From assembly GCF_900601905.1 (NCBI RefSeq), contig NZ_UWFA01000383.1, positions 248,001 through 312,000 of the forward strand: a stretch of DNA of 64,000 nt, written 5' to 3'. Each line of letters starts with the position of its first letter. Position 1 is the stretch's first letter. The translations under genes and the position numbers were made by a program. Below the pieces are notes generated by a model. That model was not told where the DNA came from. It worked only from the letters and a program-made list of their open reading frames with translations, and searched no databases. Positions 10,252-19,454 of this stretch are shown here, in pieces. The stretch comes from Pseudomonas viridiflava (lineage in GTDB: Bacteria; Pseudomonadota; Gammaproteobacteria; Pseudomonadales; Pseudomonadaceae).

Positions 10252-11496
10252 ATGGACAATAAGAACACTCTCTTCAGCAGTTGGCTGCGTGCGGCCGGTC
10301 ACCAGCAGTGGCTGGCGGGCGAAGGCAATCGACTGCTCGATTTCGCCAGGGCCTCCCGGCTGCCCCAGGGGTTTGGCAACCTTGATGAGCGCGGCGTGCT
10401 GGCCGATAACGCTCGCGCCGAAACCATGAATACCGCGCGCATGACCCACAGCTTTGCCATGGCCCATGTACGCGGCATCCCAGGCTTCGCAGCGTTGGTC
10501 GATCACGGTCTGGCGGCGCTGGCCGGGCCATTGCGCGATGCCGAACATGGCGGCTGGTTCAGCGCGCCTCTGGCAGCAGGCGAAAAGGCCGACAAACAAG
10601 CCTATCTGCATGCCTTCGTTGCACTGGCGGCCAGTTCCGCTGTAGTGGCGCAACGCCCCGGAGCGCAAGAATTGCTGTCCGATGCGATCCAGGTGATTCA
10701 GGCCCGCTTCTGGAGTGAAGAAGAAGGCGCGATGCGCGAGTCCTTCGCCCGGGACTGGAGCGAGGAGGAGAGCTACCGCGGCGCCAACAGCAATATGCAC
10801 AGCGTGGAAGCCTTTCTGGCTCTGGCCGATGTCACGGGTGACGCGCAATGGCTGGACCGCGCATTACGCATCGTCGAGCGGGTCATCCATGGCCACGCCG
10901 CTGCCAATGATCATCAGGTGATCGAGCACTTCAGCCAGAGCTGGCGGCCATTACCCGATTACAACCACGACAACCGCGCCGATGGCTTCCGTCCCTATGG
11001 CACCACCCCAGGCCATGCATTCGAGTGGGCCAGGTTGCTGTTGCATCTGGAAGCCTCACGTCAGCGCGCCAGGCTGGCAACCCCGACCTGGCTGTTGGTC
11101 GATGCGCGCAAGCTGTTCGCCAACGCCTGCCGCGACGCCTGGAATGTCGACGGCCTGCCGGGCATTGTCTACACCCTGGATTGGCATACACAGCCAGTGG
11201 TGCGCCATCGTCTGCATTGGGTGCATTGCGAAGCGGCGGCCGCAGCGGCGGCGTTGCTGCAGCGCACCGATGAGAAACAGTACGAGGACTGGTACCGCTG
11301 CTTCTGGGAATTCAATGAAACCCACTTCATCGACCGCAAGCTGGGCAGCTGGCATCACGAATTGAACCCACAGAATCTGCCCAGCGCCGATATCTGGGCG
11401 GGTAAGCCGGACCTCTATCATGCCTATCAAGCGACGCTGCTGCCGGTGCTGCCTCTGGCGCCAAGCCTGGCCAGCGCATTGGCGGCGATGGGTTGA
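10252..11496 (+). CDS. AGE-family epimerase/isomerase, mannose-isomerase-like
   Basis: A 414-aa (alpha/alpha)6-barrel protein of the N-acylglucosamine 2-epimerase superfamily; length and motifs resemble YihS and bacterial D-mannose isomerases, which interconvert aldose and ketose sugars. Seen: RMTHSFAMAH near residue 64, RGANSNMHSVEAFLAL (residues about 175-190, with the conserved His), PGHAFEWARLLLHLE (about 248-262) and a late His in GSWHHELN. These histidines and arginines form the active site in the family. Substrate assignment (mannose against sulfoquinovose or another sugar) is inference. ATG at 10252 with weak ribosome binding site after a hairpin. Confidence 0.82.
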   Translation: MDNKNTLFSSWLRAAGHQQWLAGEGNRLLDFARASRLPQGFGNLDERGVLADNARAETMNTARMTHSFAMAHVRGIPGFAALVDHGLAALAGPLRDAEHGGWFSAPLAAGEKADKQAYLHAFVALAASSAVVAQRPGAQELLSDAIQVIQARFWSEEEGAMRESFARDWSEEESYRGANSNMHSVEAFLALADVTGDAQWLDRALRIVERVIHGHAAANDHQVIEHFSQSWRPLPDYNHDNRADGFRPYGTTPGHAFEWARLLLHLEASRQRARLATPTWLLVDARKLFANACRDAWNVDGLPGIVYTLDWHTQPVVRHRLHWVHCEAAAAAAALLQRTDEKQYEDWYRCFWEFNETHFIDRKLGSWHHELNPQNLPSADIWAGKPDLYHAYQATLLPVLPLAPSLASALAAMG

Positions 11497-11542
11497 ATGG
11501 TCTTTACTCAATGGCTTGGTTTAATAGATAAGGCAGTGTGTT

Positions 11543-12166
11543 TTGGTTCGGATTGATCAGTACATCAGTGAGTTTTCAGGTTCATCTCTGGCACCCTGGA
11601 GTGCCCTTGCTCCCTGGGAATTGGTGGCGCAGGCGCCGCAGATTGTCAGGCAACTGCTGACCGGGTTGTCGGCCGATGAGTATGAGATCGTCGACGATAT
11701 CGCGGTGCATCGCAGCGCTGAGGTCGAGGCGGGCGCGGTACTCAAGGGGCCCCTGATCATCGGAGCCCATTGTTTTATCGCCAGTGGTGCGTATCTGCGC
11801 GGCGGCTGCTGGGTAGATGAGCGCTGCATTATTGGCCCTGGCGCGGAGCTTAAAACCTCATTTGTGTTCAGAGGCAGCAAGCTGGCGCATTTCAACTTCG
11901 TCGGTGATTCGATTCTGGGTTGCGGGGTTAATCTGGAGGCGGGCAGTATCGTTTGCAATTACCGGAATGAACGCGCTGACAAAGAAGTCCTGGTCAATAT
12001 CGACGGGCAGTTGATTGCCACTGGTTGTGACAAGTTTGGGGCGTTGATCGGTGATCAGGCCAGGGTTGGCGCCAATGCAGTGCTGGCGCCGGGAGCCATT
12101 CTTGAACCGGGTTTTGTTGTGCGTCGGGGGCAGGTTTTTGATGGGGAGGTTGATTGCGGAGCCTGA
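11543..12166 (+). CDS. Left-handed beta-helix (hexapeptide repeat) transferase-like protein
   Basis: A 207-aa protein with hexapeptide repeats from about residue 55 (HRSAEVEAGAVLKGPLIIGAH) to 195, giving a left-handed beta-helix as in GlmU C-terminal or other acyltransferases. The line VFRGSKLAHFNFVGDSILG and the later NYRNERADKEV resemble the acetyl-acceptor region of GlmU-like proteins; there is no nucleotidyltransferase domain. The start is TTG at 11543 after AAGG; no ATG is available upstream in frame. Probable acetyl- or acyltransferase for a sugar; substrate unknown. Confidence 0.75.
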   Translation: MVRIDQYISEFSGSSLAPWSALAPWELVAQAPQIVRQLLTGLSADEYEIVDDIAVHRSAEVEAGAVLKGPLIIGAHCFIASGAYLRGGCWVDERCIIGPGAELKTSFVFRGSKLAHFNFVGDSILGCGVNLEAGSIVCNYRNERADKEVLVNIDGQLIATGCDKFGALIGDQARVGANAVLAPGAILEPGFVVRRGQVFDGEVDCGA

Positions 12167-12180
12167 CGGCTGAATAACCT

Positions 12181-12260
12181 GTGGGGGCGGTGCTTGCCTG
12201 CGATAAGCATGGTTATCTACACAAACACCACATCATCGCTAGCAAGCACTACTCCTACAG
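12181..12260. repeat. REPIN, GGTGCTTGCC family (degenerate)
   Basis: Left arm GTGGGGGCGGTGCTTGCCTGCG and right arm AGCAAGCACTACTCCTACA, inverted, between convergent genes. Confidence 0.6.
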
Positions 12261-12287
12261 GGCTATGCGCCAACCTCGCGAACCCAT

Positions 12288-13076
12288 TCACCCCGCCATA
12301 TCCAGCTCAACCCACGTCGGCGCATGGTCACTGGCGTGTGGCTGATCACGAGGCCAGTGGTCAACGCCCGCCAATTGAAGCCGAGCGCTGGTTTCGGCAT
12401 TGAGCAGAAGATGATCAATGCGCAACCCCGAGTTGGTCTTCCAGTGATTACGAAAATAATCCCAGAAGGTATAAATGCGCTCGTCCGGGAAGCAGGCGCG
12501 GATTGCATCGGTCCAGCCCTGACTCAATAGCCGCTGGAAGCACTCGCGGCTTTGCGGCTGCAACAAGGCATCCTTGAGCCATGATCGGGTGTTGTAAATA
12601 TCCTCATCGGTAGGCACTACGTTGTAGTCGCCCGCCAACACCACCGGGTGACCGCTGGCGTACAGCGATGCCGCATGCTCGATGAGCTTTTCAAACCACG
12701 CCAGCTTGTAATCGAACTTCGGCCCTGGCTGGGGATTGCCATTGGGCAGGTAGAGACAACCGACGATGAGCCCATGAGCGGCGGCTTCCAGATAGCGGCT
12801 TTGGGTGTCCTTTTCATTGCGTGGCAAACCGCGACGGATTTCCAGTGGCTCCATGCCCTTGGCCAGAATCGCCACGCCGTTCCAGGAGGTCTGACCTTGC
12901 CAGATGGCGCCATAACCCGCGTCGCGAATTTCATTGATGGGGAAGGCCAGGTCCGTCGCTTTCAGTTCTTGCAGGCAGACCACATCCGGCGACTCGCGCT
13001 CCAGCCAGTTCAGCAGAATCGGCAAGCGGGCACGAATGCCATTGATGTTAAAGGTGGCGACTTTCACGGTACTCAT
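12288..13076 (-). CDS. xthA: Exodeoxyribonuclease III
   Basis: A 262-aa EEP-fold nuclease; exonuclease III is the main AP endonuclease and 3'-phosphatase of base-excision repair. Motifs in order: KVATFNINGIRARL (N-terminal metal Asn), VCLQELKATD (catalytic Glu, about residue 34), GDYNVVPTDEDIYN, RIDHLLLNAE and the C-terminal SDHAPTWVEL with the catalytic His. The ATG at 13076 is preferred over the GTG one codon upstream because GAGAGGA sits at better spacing. Full length for the family. Single gene. Confidence 0.93.
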   Translation of the reverse strand: MSTVKVATFNINGIRARLPILLNWLERESPDVVCLQELKATDLAFPINEIRDAGYGAIWQGQTSWNGVAILAKGMEPLEIRRGLPRNEKDTQSRYLEAAAHGLIVGCLYLPNGNPQPGPKFDYKLAWFEKLIEHAASLYASGHPVVLAGDYNVVPTDEDIYNTRSWLKDALLQPQSRECFQRLLSQGWTDAIRACFPDERIYTFWDYFRNHWKTNSGLRIDHLLLNAETSARLQLAGVDHWPRDQPHASDHAPTWVELDMAG

Positions 13077-13139
13077 CACGTCCTCTCAAACCAGCGGCGG
13101 TTATAGGTTCGAGAGGCGTCGAGCGGCAAGATTCAATGA

Positions 13140-14228
13140 TCAGTGTGACGGCAGGCGTTTATCCGTCAAGCGGATGATCTGACGGGCCAGAAAGGCGCCG
13201 GTGAGGATCACGCCAATCAGCCGCAATGTCTGCATGGCCAGCACGAAACCCACGTCCGAATGGGTATCGATGGCGATGATCGCCATGGCGTCCAGACCAC
13301 CGGGGCTGGTGGCGAGATAGACCGACAGGTAGTCCTTGTCGAGCATTACCGCAATCAGCCAGGCCGACAGCGCGCAGAGCATGATCAGAATCAGCGAGCC
13401 AAGAATCATCGCGGGCAGGCGTCGCCAGACATAAGCGATGGTCGGGCGATCAAAGCGCAGGCCGACGTAGGCGCCAATCGACCCATACGCCAGCGCGAGC
13501 ATCCAGGTCGGCAGGGTGATCTGCAGCAGCCCGCTCAGTTGCAGGGCGCCGCCGATCAGCAGTGGCCCCATCAAGGCACCCGCAGGAATTTTGTTGGCGA
13601 CGACTACGCCAAACACGATCACCGCCAGGCTCAAGGCGAAATTCAGCAGGTTGATGCCTTGCAGTGCGACATCGGCGCTGTGGTTTTCGGTGCCGCCACC
13701 CTCGATACCGATCAAGCGGCTGACGATCGCGCCGATCATCACCACACAGACCACCCGCACGTACTGCATGGTTGCGACCACTCGCGAGTCTGCGCCGTAG
13801 TCTTCGGACATGGCGACCATCGCCGATGCCGCGCCAGGTGAAGTGCCCCAGGCGGCGGTGCTGCCAGCGATCCCGCCAAAGCGCACCAGGCCCAGGCCGA
13901 CCACCGCGCTGAGCAATACCGTCAATGCGGTGGCAAACAGCATCACGTGCCAGGAATGCAAGGCGGTGACCAGTACGGCCACGGTCATCGAGTGGGCGAT
14001 CAGCACGCCGACGGTGCCCTGACCCAACCGGAACAGGTTTTTGTGCAGACGTATTGTGGCGCCCATCACGCCGAAACCAATGGCCACCAGCATCGGCCCG
14101 AGGAACAGCGCCGCAGGCAGCTGCCCGAATTTAAGCAGTTGTCCCGCCGCGCCGGCGAGCACGATCAGGCCTAGCCATTGCAAGGGTCTGGGAAGGGTAT
14201 GCAGGGAAAAACCGGCAGCACGGGACAC
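13140..14228 (-). CDS. AbrB-family (DUF/PF05145) integral membrane protein
   Basis: A 362-aa protein with about ten hydrophobic segments, arranged as a duplicated half (the first ending near residue 165, the second beginning near 195). Repeated motifs such as AAWGTSPGAASAMVAMSEDYGAD in the first half and YLATSPGGLDAMAIIAIDTHSDV in the second are characteristic of the AbrB/putative ammonia monooxygenase regulator family. Despite that name these look like transporters; substrate unknown. The start is GTG at 14228 with GGAG upstream. Divergent from a LysR gene that probably controls it. Confidence 0.85.
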   Translation of the reverse strand: MSRAAGFSLHTLPRPLQWLGLIVLAGAAGQLLKFGQLPAALFLGPMLVAIGFGVMGATIRLHKNLFRLGQGTVGVLIAHSMTVAVLVTALHSWHVMLFATALTVLLSAVVGLGLVRFGGIAGSTAAWGTSPGAASAMVAMSEDYGADSRVVATMQYVRVVCVVMIGAIVSRLIGIEGGGTENHSADVALQGINLLNFALSLAVIVFGVVVANKIPAGALMGPLLIGGALQLSGLLQITLPTWMLALAYGSIGAYVGLRFDRPTIAYVWRRLPAMILGSLILIMLCALSAWLIAVMLDKDYLSVYLATSPGGLDAMAIIAIDTHSDVGFVLAMQTLRLIGVILTGAFLARQIIRLTDKRLPSH

Positions 14229-14343
14229 GGTGAGGCTCCAGGGGCGGACGAGACAGGACGTCCGTACGGCGAAAGTATCGACACATCAATCGATCAAGTC
14301 TATTTTCTAATAATCATGAATTGATAACTTTGGTTGATAGATT

Positions 14344-15267
14344 ATGGATCTGCGCGATCTCACCTATTTTGAAACGATTGCCGAGCTGGGCCACCTGGGT
14401 CGCGCGGCACAGAAGCTCAACCGCAGCCAGCCTGCGCTGACCAAAAGCATCCAGCGCCTGGAAGAGTCATTCGGCACGCGCCTGTTTCAGCGCGATGGAC
14501 GACGTATCAAGCTGACGCCGGTGGGTGAGTTGCTGCAAGCCAGGGGCAAGGTGTTGCAGCAAAGCATTGCCCAGACCCAGCGCGAGGTGCGCGATTTCGC
14601 CAGCGGCGCAGTGGGCAATATCCGCGTCGGTTGCGCGGCGACCATGGCCGAATATTTGTTGCCGAAACTGACCTCGGCATTATTGCAACGCACGCCGGAC
14701 ATCACCCTGAAAATGGTTATTGGCCAGGACGACCTGCTGCGCGAGTCGCTGCGCTCCGGGCAACTGGACATGATCATTTGCGCGCTGATCACTGACGACG
14801 AACAGTTTCAGAGCTTCGCCATCCTCAAGGATGAGGCCGTGGTCATTGCCAGCAAGGACCATCCGATTTTCAAGACTCGTTACAGCATGGCTGACTTGTG
14901 CACCTATCGCTGGGTGTTGCCGCCCACGGGGGTGTCGTCGCGCAAATGGCTGGATCAGGCGTTCGCTGCCGAGGAGTTGCCGTTGCCGGTGGTGCAGATC
15001 GAAGCCAACTCTATCCCGTTGCTGCCCGGCCTGATCGAGCGCACCAGTCTCCTGAGCTTCACGGCCAGGGAAACCCTGGAGTTCGGCAACAACATGCAAC
15101 ACTTGCGCGAGGTGGTCGTGAAGCAGACCACCATGAAGCGCACCATTGGCTGCACCGTGCGCAAAGGGGGATATCTGTCGCCCGCAGCGCAAGCCATGGT
15201 GCAGATGCTGCATGAGAGCAGCGGAGAATTTTTGAGCTGGAGTGGACACGGGGTAGCTGCTTTTTAG
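14344..15267 (+). CDS. LysR-family transcriptional regulator
   Basis: A 307-aa LysR protein: N-terminal helix-turn-helix (residues 1-60, DLTYFETIAELGHLGRAA..NRSQPALTKSIQRLEESFG) and a periplasmic-binding-like effector domain (about 90-295). ATG at 14344. The 115-base space to the divergent AbrB-family gene is A+T-rich near the start (TTTTCTAATAATCATGAATTG) and likely holds the operator and both promoters. Effector unknown. Confidence 0.9.
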   Translation: MDLRDLTYFETIAELGHLGRAAQKLNRSQPALTKSIQRLEESFGTRLFQRDGRRIKLTPVGELLQARGKVLQQSIAQTQREVRDFASGAVGNIRVGCAATMAEYLLPKLTSALLQRTPDITLKMVIGQDDLLRESLRSGQLDMIICALITDDEQFQSFAILKDEAVVIASKDHPIFKTRYSMADLCTYRWVLPPTGVSSRKWLDQAFAAEELPLPVVQIEANSIPLLPGLIERTSLLSFTARETLEFGNNMQHLREVVVKQTTMKRTIGCTVRKGGYLSPAAQAMVQMLHESSGEFLSWSGHGVAAF

Positions 15268-15329
15268 GGGCGAGGCGGGTTAGCCTTGGCGCTTGGCCGT
15301 CTTTGAAACACATTCTGGAGAATCGCACG

Positions 15330-15560
15330 ATGCAGGCACCGACACAGTTCGACACGCACCTGGCTTCATTACAGTTTTTTGCTTGTACCGATTACCAGTT
15401 CGGTGGCGATCAGTCACCGTTGAACGACGCAGACGCCGATGAGGACATTGATCCGGAAGGCTATCTGGACCTCGACGTGCTGGGCCTGGACGAATTCAGC
15501 GACTCGGACAAGCTGGACCCGATTTTCAGCAGCGATGTGGGATCGTCTTCGGTTAATTGA
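15330..15560 (+). CDS. Small highly acidic hypothetical protein
   Basis: A 76-aa protein beginning MQAPTQFD with GGAGA well spaced before the ATG. Residues 30-70 are dominated by Asp and Glu (for example DADADEDIDPEGYLDLD), giving a very low isoelectric point. No signal peptide and one cysteine. I do not recognise a family. Follows the LysR gene on the same strand by about 60 bases. It could be an RNA- or nucleoid-mimic or a metal-binding protein, but nothing in the sequence decides this. Confidence 0.6.
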   Translation: MQAPTQFDTHLASLQFFACTDYQFGGDQSPLNDADADEDIDPEGYLDLDVLGLDEFSDSDKLDPIFSSDVGSSSVN

Positions 15561-15573
15561 GTGGGTGCGCAGA

Positions 15574-15655
15574 CACCTGCAGGAGCTGGCGCCGGCTGCG
15601 AATTGAGGTGTGCCGGGATTATTGCTTTCGCAGCCTGCGGCAGCGCCTACAGGTG
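15574..15655. repeat. REPIN, GGCTGCGA family
   Basis: Inverted arms CACCTGCAGGAGCTGGC and GCGCCTACAGGTG with GGCTGCGA / TCGCAGCC inside. The right arm contains the stop codon of the nucleoside deoxyribosyltransferase gene (15647-15649). Confidence 0.75.
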
Positions 15656-16165
15656 CGGTGTATGTCTGGCCAGGTAAATCGCCAACGCCTCAACCGCCAG
15701 TTCCACATTGGAACTGGCCCCCGCCCAGGTGCAAGCCAGCATCAGGTTTCGCGGCAGGCCGAAATCCTCTACTACGTATCCCTGCCGATCACAGCCATCA
15801 AGATCATGAGGGACCAGGTCCCGCAGTGAATCCACCGGATCAAAGTACACCCAGACCGGCTTGTTCAGCGCCACGGCCATGCCGACTTCGAATGCAGTGC
15901 CTGAGTCCGGCTCCAGGCCGCGAAATACATTCAGGTTGGCCAGTACGGCATCACAACCCCGGATCATTGCGATGTTCATCGAGCAGATCACGTCAGCCGT
16001 CTCCTGCGGACTGAGGTTGCTGGCCACCTCGTTATCGAACGGATACAAACCTTCCAGGCCGTGGGTGCTGCATAACGCTTTGAGGCGTTGCCCGTGCTCG
16101 ATGGCGTCCTGACGAAACACATCGAAGCCTGCCAGGTAGACCCGGGGGTTGGTGGTGATGTGCAT
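15647..16165 (-). CDS. Nucleoside 2-deoxyribosyltransferase
   Basis: A 172-aa member of the nucleoside 2-deoxyribosyltransferase family (PF05014), which moves deoxyribose between bases or hydrolyses deoxynucleotides. Seen: PRVYLAGFDVFR at the N-terminus (substrate loop), CDAVLANLNVFRG (residues about 84-96) and DSGTAFEVGMAVAL, holding the conserved catalytic Glu of the GT.FE.G motif. The ATG at 16165 has GGAGAT upstream; a longer open frame to 16333 is discounted. It stands head to head with the FAN1-like nuclease gene. Role may be nucleotide-pool sanitation. Confidence 0.85.
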   Translation of the reverse strand: MHITTNPRVYLAGFDVFRQDAIEHGQRLKALCSTHGLEGLYPFDNEVASNLSPQETADVICSMNIAMIRGCDAVLANLNVFRGLEPDSGTAFEVGMAVALNKPVWVYFDPVDSLRDLVPHDLDGCDRQGYVVEDFGLPRNLMLACTWAGASSNVELAVEALAIYLARHTPHL

Positions 16166-16320
16166 GATGATCTCCGGGTAAGTCTGGTATCCGCCGATTC
16201 TAGCGCTTCGGTCCACCAGCCGCCGCGGACCATTTATCAGGCCACTGAGCTGAGCGCTGGAATCTGTACGGATAACCAGTATGCTTGGGCGCCATGTCTG
16301 GCCGTTGCGTGAATCTGGCA

Positions 16321-17979
16321 GTGAACACGTCACCTCTCGAAAACCCGTTTTATTACCTCGAAAACTTTCGCCAGGTGCTGGACTGGATTGCCCGGCGCTA
16401 TGACGATTTGCTCGAAGAGCAGGAGCGCCACTTCATTGTCTCGTTTGCCAGCCTGCCGCAGGCGGCACAGGGGCTGCTGGTGCGCATGGTGATGCGCAAA
16501 GGGTCGCTGTTTCGGGCCAGCAAGCTCAGTTATGCGGAGCTGGGCGATACGTTGCTCGCGGTGCAGCCGCTGCTGGAAAACGGCTGGGTGGACCCGCGTC
16601 CGGCGTTGAGCCTTGAACAACTGTTTGTGCTGTTGCGCAAGGCTGAACTCGCCGCCTGCTTCCGCGCCCACGGAGTCCGGGTCACGCAGCGCAAGGACGA
16701 ATGGCTGAGCGCGCTACAGCCACTGCATCCCACCGCACAAGCACTGCAGGACTGGTACAGCGGGTTCGATGAAACCATTTTCGCCCTGACCGTCATGCCC
16801 ATCTGTGATCGGTTGCGGCTGCTGTATTTCGGCAATCTGTACCAGGAGTGGTCGGAGTTCGTGCTCGCCGACCTTGGCGTTTATCGCTACGAGAAGGTCG
16901 AGTTTTCCGCTGATTCCCGAGCCATCGTGCAACGCGCCGACATCGACGTTTGTCTTGAGCTGCATGCATGCCGTGAAGCCTTGGACGAGGGAGCGCCGCT
17001 GCCCGAACTGGCCCGACGTGCCCTGGCCATCGAGACTCGCAACCCGTGGCTGCAGATGCGCCGCGCCAAAAGCCTGTTCCAGTTGGGGCAGCAGGCCGAG
17101 CGACTGCAGGATTGGCCCTTGGCCCTGAGCGTTTACCAGCACAGCCATTACCCTGGTGCCCGTGCCCGGCGGATCCGGGTGCTGGAGCGCGCCGAGGATT
17201 ATGCGGGCGCCCTGGCCTTGCTCGAACTCGCGCAGGCGGCGCCGGAAAGTCCCGCCGAAGTGCAGCAGTTGTTACGGGTGCAGCCGCGATTGCAGCGCAA
17301 GCTCGGTATGCCGGGCAAGGCACGACGGATGACACGCCAGGTCGAGCGCGTGAATGTGCGGCTGGCGCCCAGGCCCGATCTGAGCGTCGAGCAACTGATC
17401 AGGCAGCATCTGGCCGAGGAGGGCAGTGAGGTGCATTACGTCGAGAATGCACTGATCAATTCCCTGTTCGGGTTGTTGTGCTGGTCAGCAATCTTCGCGC
17501 CTCTGCCGGGGGCCTTCTTCCACCCGTTCCACACCGGCCCCAGTGACTTGCACAGCCCTGACTTCTATCAACGCCGCGCCGACCTGTTCGATGCCTGCCT
17601 GGCTCAGCTCGACAGCGATGCCTGGCAATACACCATCCGCCACCACTACCGGAGCAAGTCTGGCTTGCAGTCGCCGTTCGTGTTCTGGGGTGCTTTGACG
17701 GAACCGTTGCTGGAGCAGGCGCTGCATTGCCTGCCGGTCGAACATCTGCGGCACTGGTTTCGTCGCCTGCTGCTGGATATCAAGGCCAACCGCACCGGCA
17801 TGCCGGACTTGATCCAGTTCTTCCCGGACCAACGCCGCTACCGGATGATCGAAGTCAAAGGGCCCGGCGACAAACTTCAGGACAACCAGCTACGCTGGCT
17901 GGATTTCTGTGCCGAGCACGGTATGCCCGTTGTGGTCTGTTATGTGCAGTGGGAAGTGCCGGTCGAGGCCATCAGGTAG
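16321..17979 (+). CDS. FAN1-like structure-specific nuclease with VRR-NUC domain
   Basis: A protein of about 552 aa resembling bacterial FAN1, a 5'-flap/interstrand-crosslink repair nuclease. The N-terminal part (NPFYYLENFRQVLDWI, then a SAP-like region near residues 90-150) and a helical TPR-like middle (about 215-360) precede the C-terminal VRR-NUC domain, with catalytic residues in NRTGMPDLIQFF (Asp) and RMIEVKGPGDKLQDNQLRWL (Glu and Lys of the PD-(D/E)XK core). Start is uncertain: GTG at 16321 puts five residues before NPFYYL, as is usual in the family; ATG at 16294 and TTG at 16285 are alternatives. No strong ribosome binding site. A REP pair follows. Confidence 0.88.
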   Translation: MNTSPLENPFYYLENFRQVLDWIARRYDDLLEEQERHFIVSFASLPQAAQGLLVRMVMRKGSLFRASKLSYAELGDTLLAVQPLLENGWVDPRPALSLEQLFVLLRKAELAACFRAHGVRVTQRKDEWLSALQPLHPTAQALQDWYSGFDETIFALTVMPICDRLRLLYFGNLYQEWSEFVLADLGVYRYEKVEFSADSRAIVQRADIDVCLELHACREALDEGAPLPELARRALAIETRNPWLQMRRAKSLFQLGQQAERLQDWPLALSVYQHSHYPGARARRIRVLERAEDYAGALALLELAQAAPESPAEVQQLLRVQPRLQRKLGMPGKARRMTRQVERVNVRLAPRPDLSVEQLIRQHLAEEGSEVHYVENALINSLFGLLCWSAIFAPLPGAFFHPFHTGPSDLHSPDFYQRRADLFDACLAQLDSDAWQYTIRHHYRSKSGLQSPFVFWGALTEPLLEQALHCLPVEHLRHWFRRLLLDIKANRTGMPDLIQFFPDQRRYRMIEVKGPGDKLQDNQLRWLDFCAEHGMPVVVCYVQWEVPVEAIR

Positions 17980-18006
17980 GGCTGTCGCAAACTAATCACC
18001 GAGTCT

Positions 18007-18095
18007 GTGGGAGCAAGCTTGCTTGCGAAAGCGTCGGTTCAGCTTAGGAGATATTCAGGCTGTTCCGGCCCCTTCGCGAGCAAGCTCGCTCCCAC
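18007..18095. repeat. REPIN, GTGGGAGCGAGCTTGCTCGC family
   Basis: Left arm GTGGGAGCAAGCTTGCTTGC, right arm GCGAGCAAGCTCGCTCCCAC, between the nuclease and the convergent porin gene. Confidence 0.85.
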
Positions 18096-18122
18096 GGTTT
18101 CTGCGTTTTCAAGAGCCATCCA

Positions 18123-19454
18123 TCAAAGAATCGAAATCGGGTAGTCGACGATCACCCGGAATTCGTTCTGGTCGCCTTCGGCCTGGTCGGCATTGCCGCG
18201 ATGCCAGGCCTGGCGCAGGCGCACCGAGAGGTCTTTGGCCGGGCCTTGCTGAACCACGTACTTGGCTTCCAGGTTGGTTTCGTGATGCTTGCCGTCTTCG
18301 CCATAGCCGTAGGCGCGATAAGGGCTGTCGAGGGCCATTTTGCTGCCGTCGATGTCCTTGCCGTTGGCGTAGCGCGCCATGAAGCTCAAACCCGGCATGC
18401 CATAGGTGCTCATTTCAAGGTCATAACGCGCCTGCCAGGATTTCTCCCCGGGGCCGTTGAAGTCCGAATACTGGATCGAGTTGGCGAGGAAGATCGAGTC
18501 GGCGCTAGAGCCCGAACTGTTATCGCCAAACCCTGCATAATCAAACGGCTCGTCGCCATGCACCTGTTGATACGCCAGGGTAAAGGTATGCCCGGCGAGA
18601 AATGAATAGGCGCCAGCCAATGACCAGGTGGTGTTGCTGATGTCTCCGGCATTGGCCGAGCCTTCATCGTTGGTTCGGTAAATGTTGAAGTCCACTGTCA
18701 GGGATTGCTCATTGGCCAGTGACAAGGCGTAGTTTGCGTTGGCGTAATATTGGCGACAGATGTCTTCCATCTCAGCGCCATACAAGGCAATCGATAGGGC
18801 GTCATTGACTGCATAGCGGCCGCCGATGAAGTCCACGCTGTTAGCAGTGACATTGGCGTAAGTGGCGAATATCTCCCCGTCGGAATCGGTATGATTCGGC
18901 CCGTTGGCGGCAGTGAAGTGACCGGCTTCAAGATCAAGGCCATCAATTTCGCTGCTCAGTAAATTGAAGCCCGTGGCTGTTTGCGGAAACAGTCGGGTTC
19001 CGCCTGCTGCAAACACTGGCGCGGTAGGTTGCATCTGGCCCCATTTGAGCATTGTTCTGGAGAGCCGGATTTTCAGTGCAGCGCCCGCGCTGCTGAAGTT
19101 ACTCTCGGGGCTGCCATCGCTGTCCACGGGTATATTGCCCGTGCCGGAGTAACCTGCGCCGCCATCCAGCTTGAGCCCGAACCAGCCGTAAGCGTCAACC
19201 CCGACCCCGACAGTCCCCTGAGTAAAGCCTGAGTCGAAGTTGCCCTTGATTCCCTGTGACCAGTCACGACGATCGCCACTGCCGTTTTTTCCATCGCGAT
19301 TGAAGTAGTAGTTGCGCAACAGGACCGTGGCGTTGGCATCTTCCATGAAACCATTGGCTTCCCTTTGATCGCTGACAAAAGGTTCTGCCAGCGCGTCAGG
19401 AAGACTGGCCGCGATAACTGCCAGTGCGATTAAAGTCATGTTCATCACTTTCAT
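18123..19454 (-). CDS. OprD-family outer-membrane porin
   Basis: A 443-aa outer-membrane porin of the Pseudomonas OprD family, which forms 18-stranded channels specific for amino acids or small carboxylates. A signal peptide spans residues 1-23 (cleavage after DALA), followed by the family opening DANATVLLRNYYFNRDG and the later blocks GGTRLFPQTATGF, SFLAGHTFTLAYQQVHGD, GPGEKSWQARYDLE and FRVIVDYPISIL at the strand-forming C-terminus. AAGGTGA precedes the ATG at 19454. It stands alone with no adjacent transporter or catabolic gene, so the substrate cannot be inferred from neighbours. Confidence 0.92.
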   Translation of the reverse strand: MKVMNMTLIALAVIAASLPDALAEPFVSDQREANGFMEDANATVLLRNYYFNRDGKNGSGDRRDWSQGIKGNFDSGFTQGTVGVGVDAYGWFGLKLDGGAGYSGTGNIPVDSDGSPESNFSSAGAALKIRLSRTMLKWGQMQPTAPVFAAGGTRLFPQTATGFNLLSSEIDGLDLEAGHFTAANGPNHTDSDGEIFATYANVTANSVDFIGGRYAVNDALSIALYGAEMEDICRQYYANANYALSLANEQSLTVDFNIYRTNDEGSANAGDISNTTWSLAGAYSFLAGHTFTLAYQQVHGDEPFDYAGFGDNSSGSSADSIFLANSIQYSDFNGPGEKSWQARYDLEMSTYGMPGLSFMARYANGKDIDGSKMALDSPYRAYGYGEDGKHHETNLEAKYVVQQGPAKDLSVRLRQAWHRGNADQAEGDQNEFRVIVDYPISIL

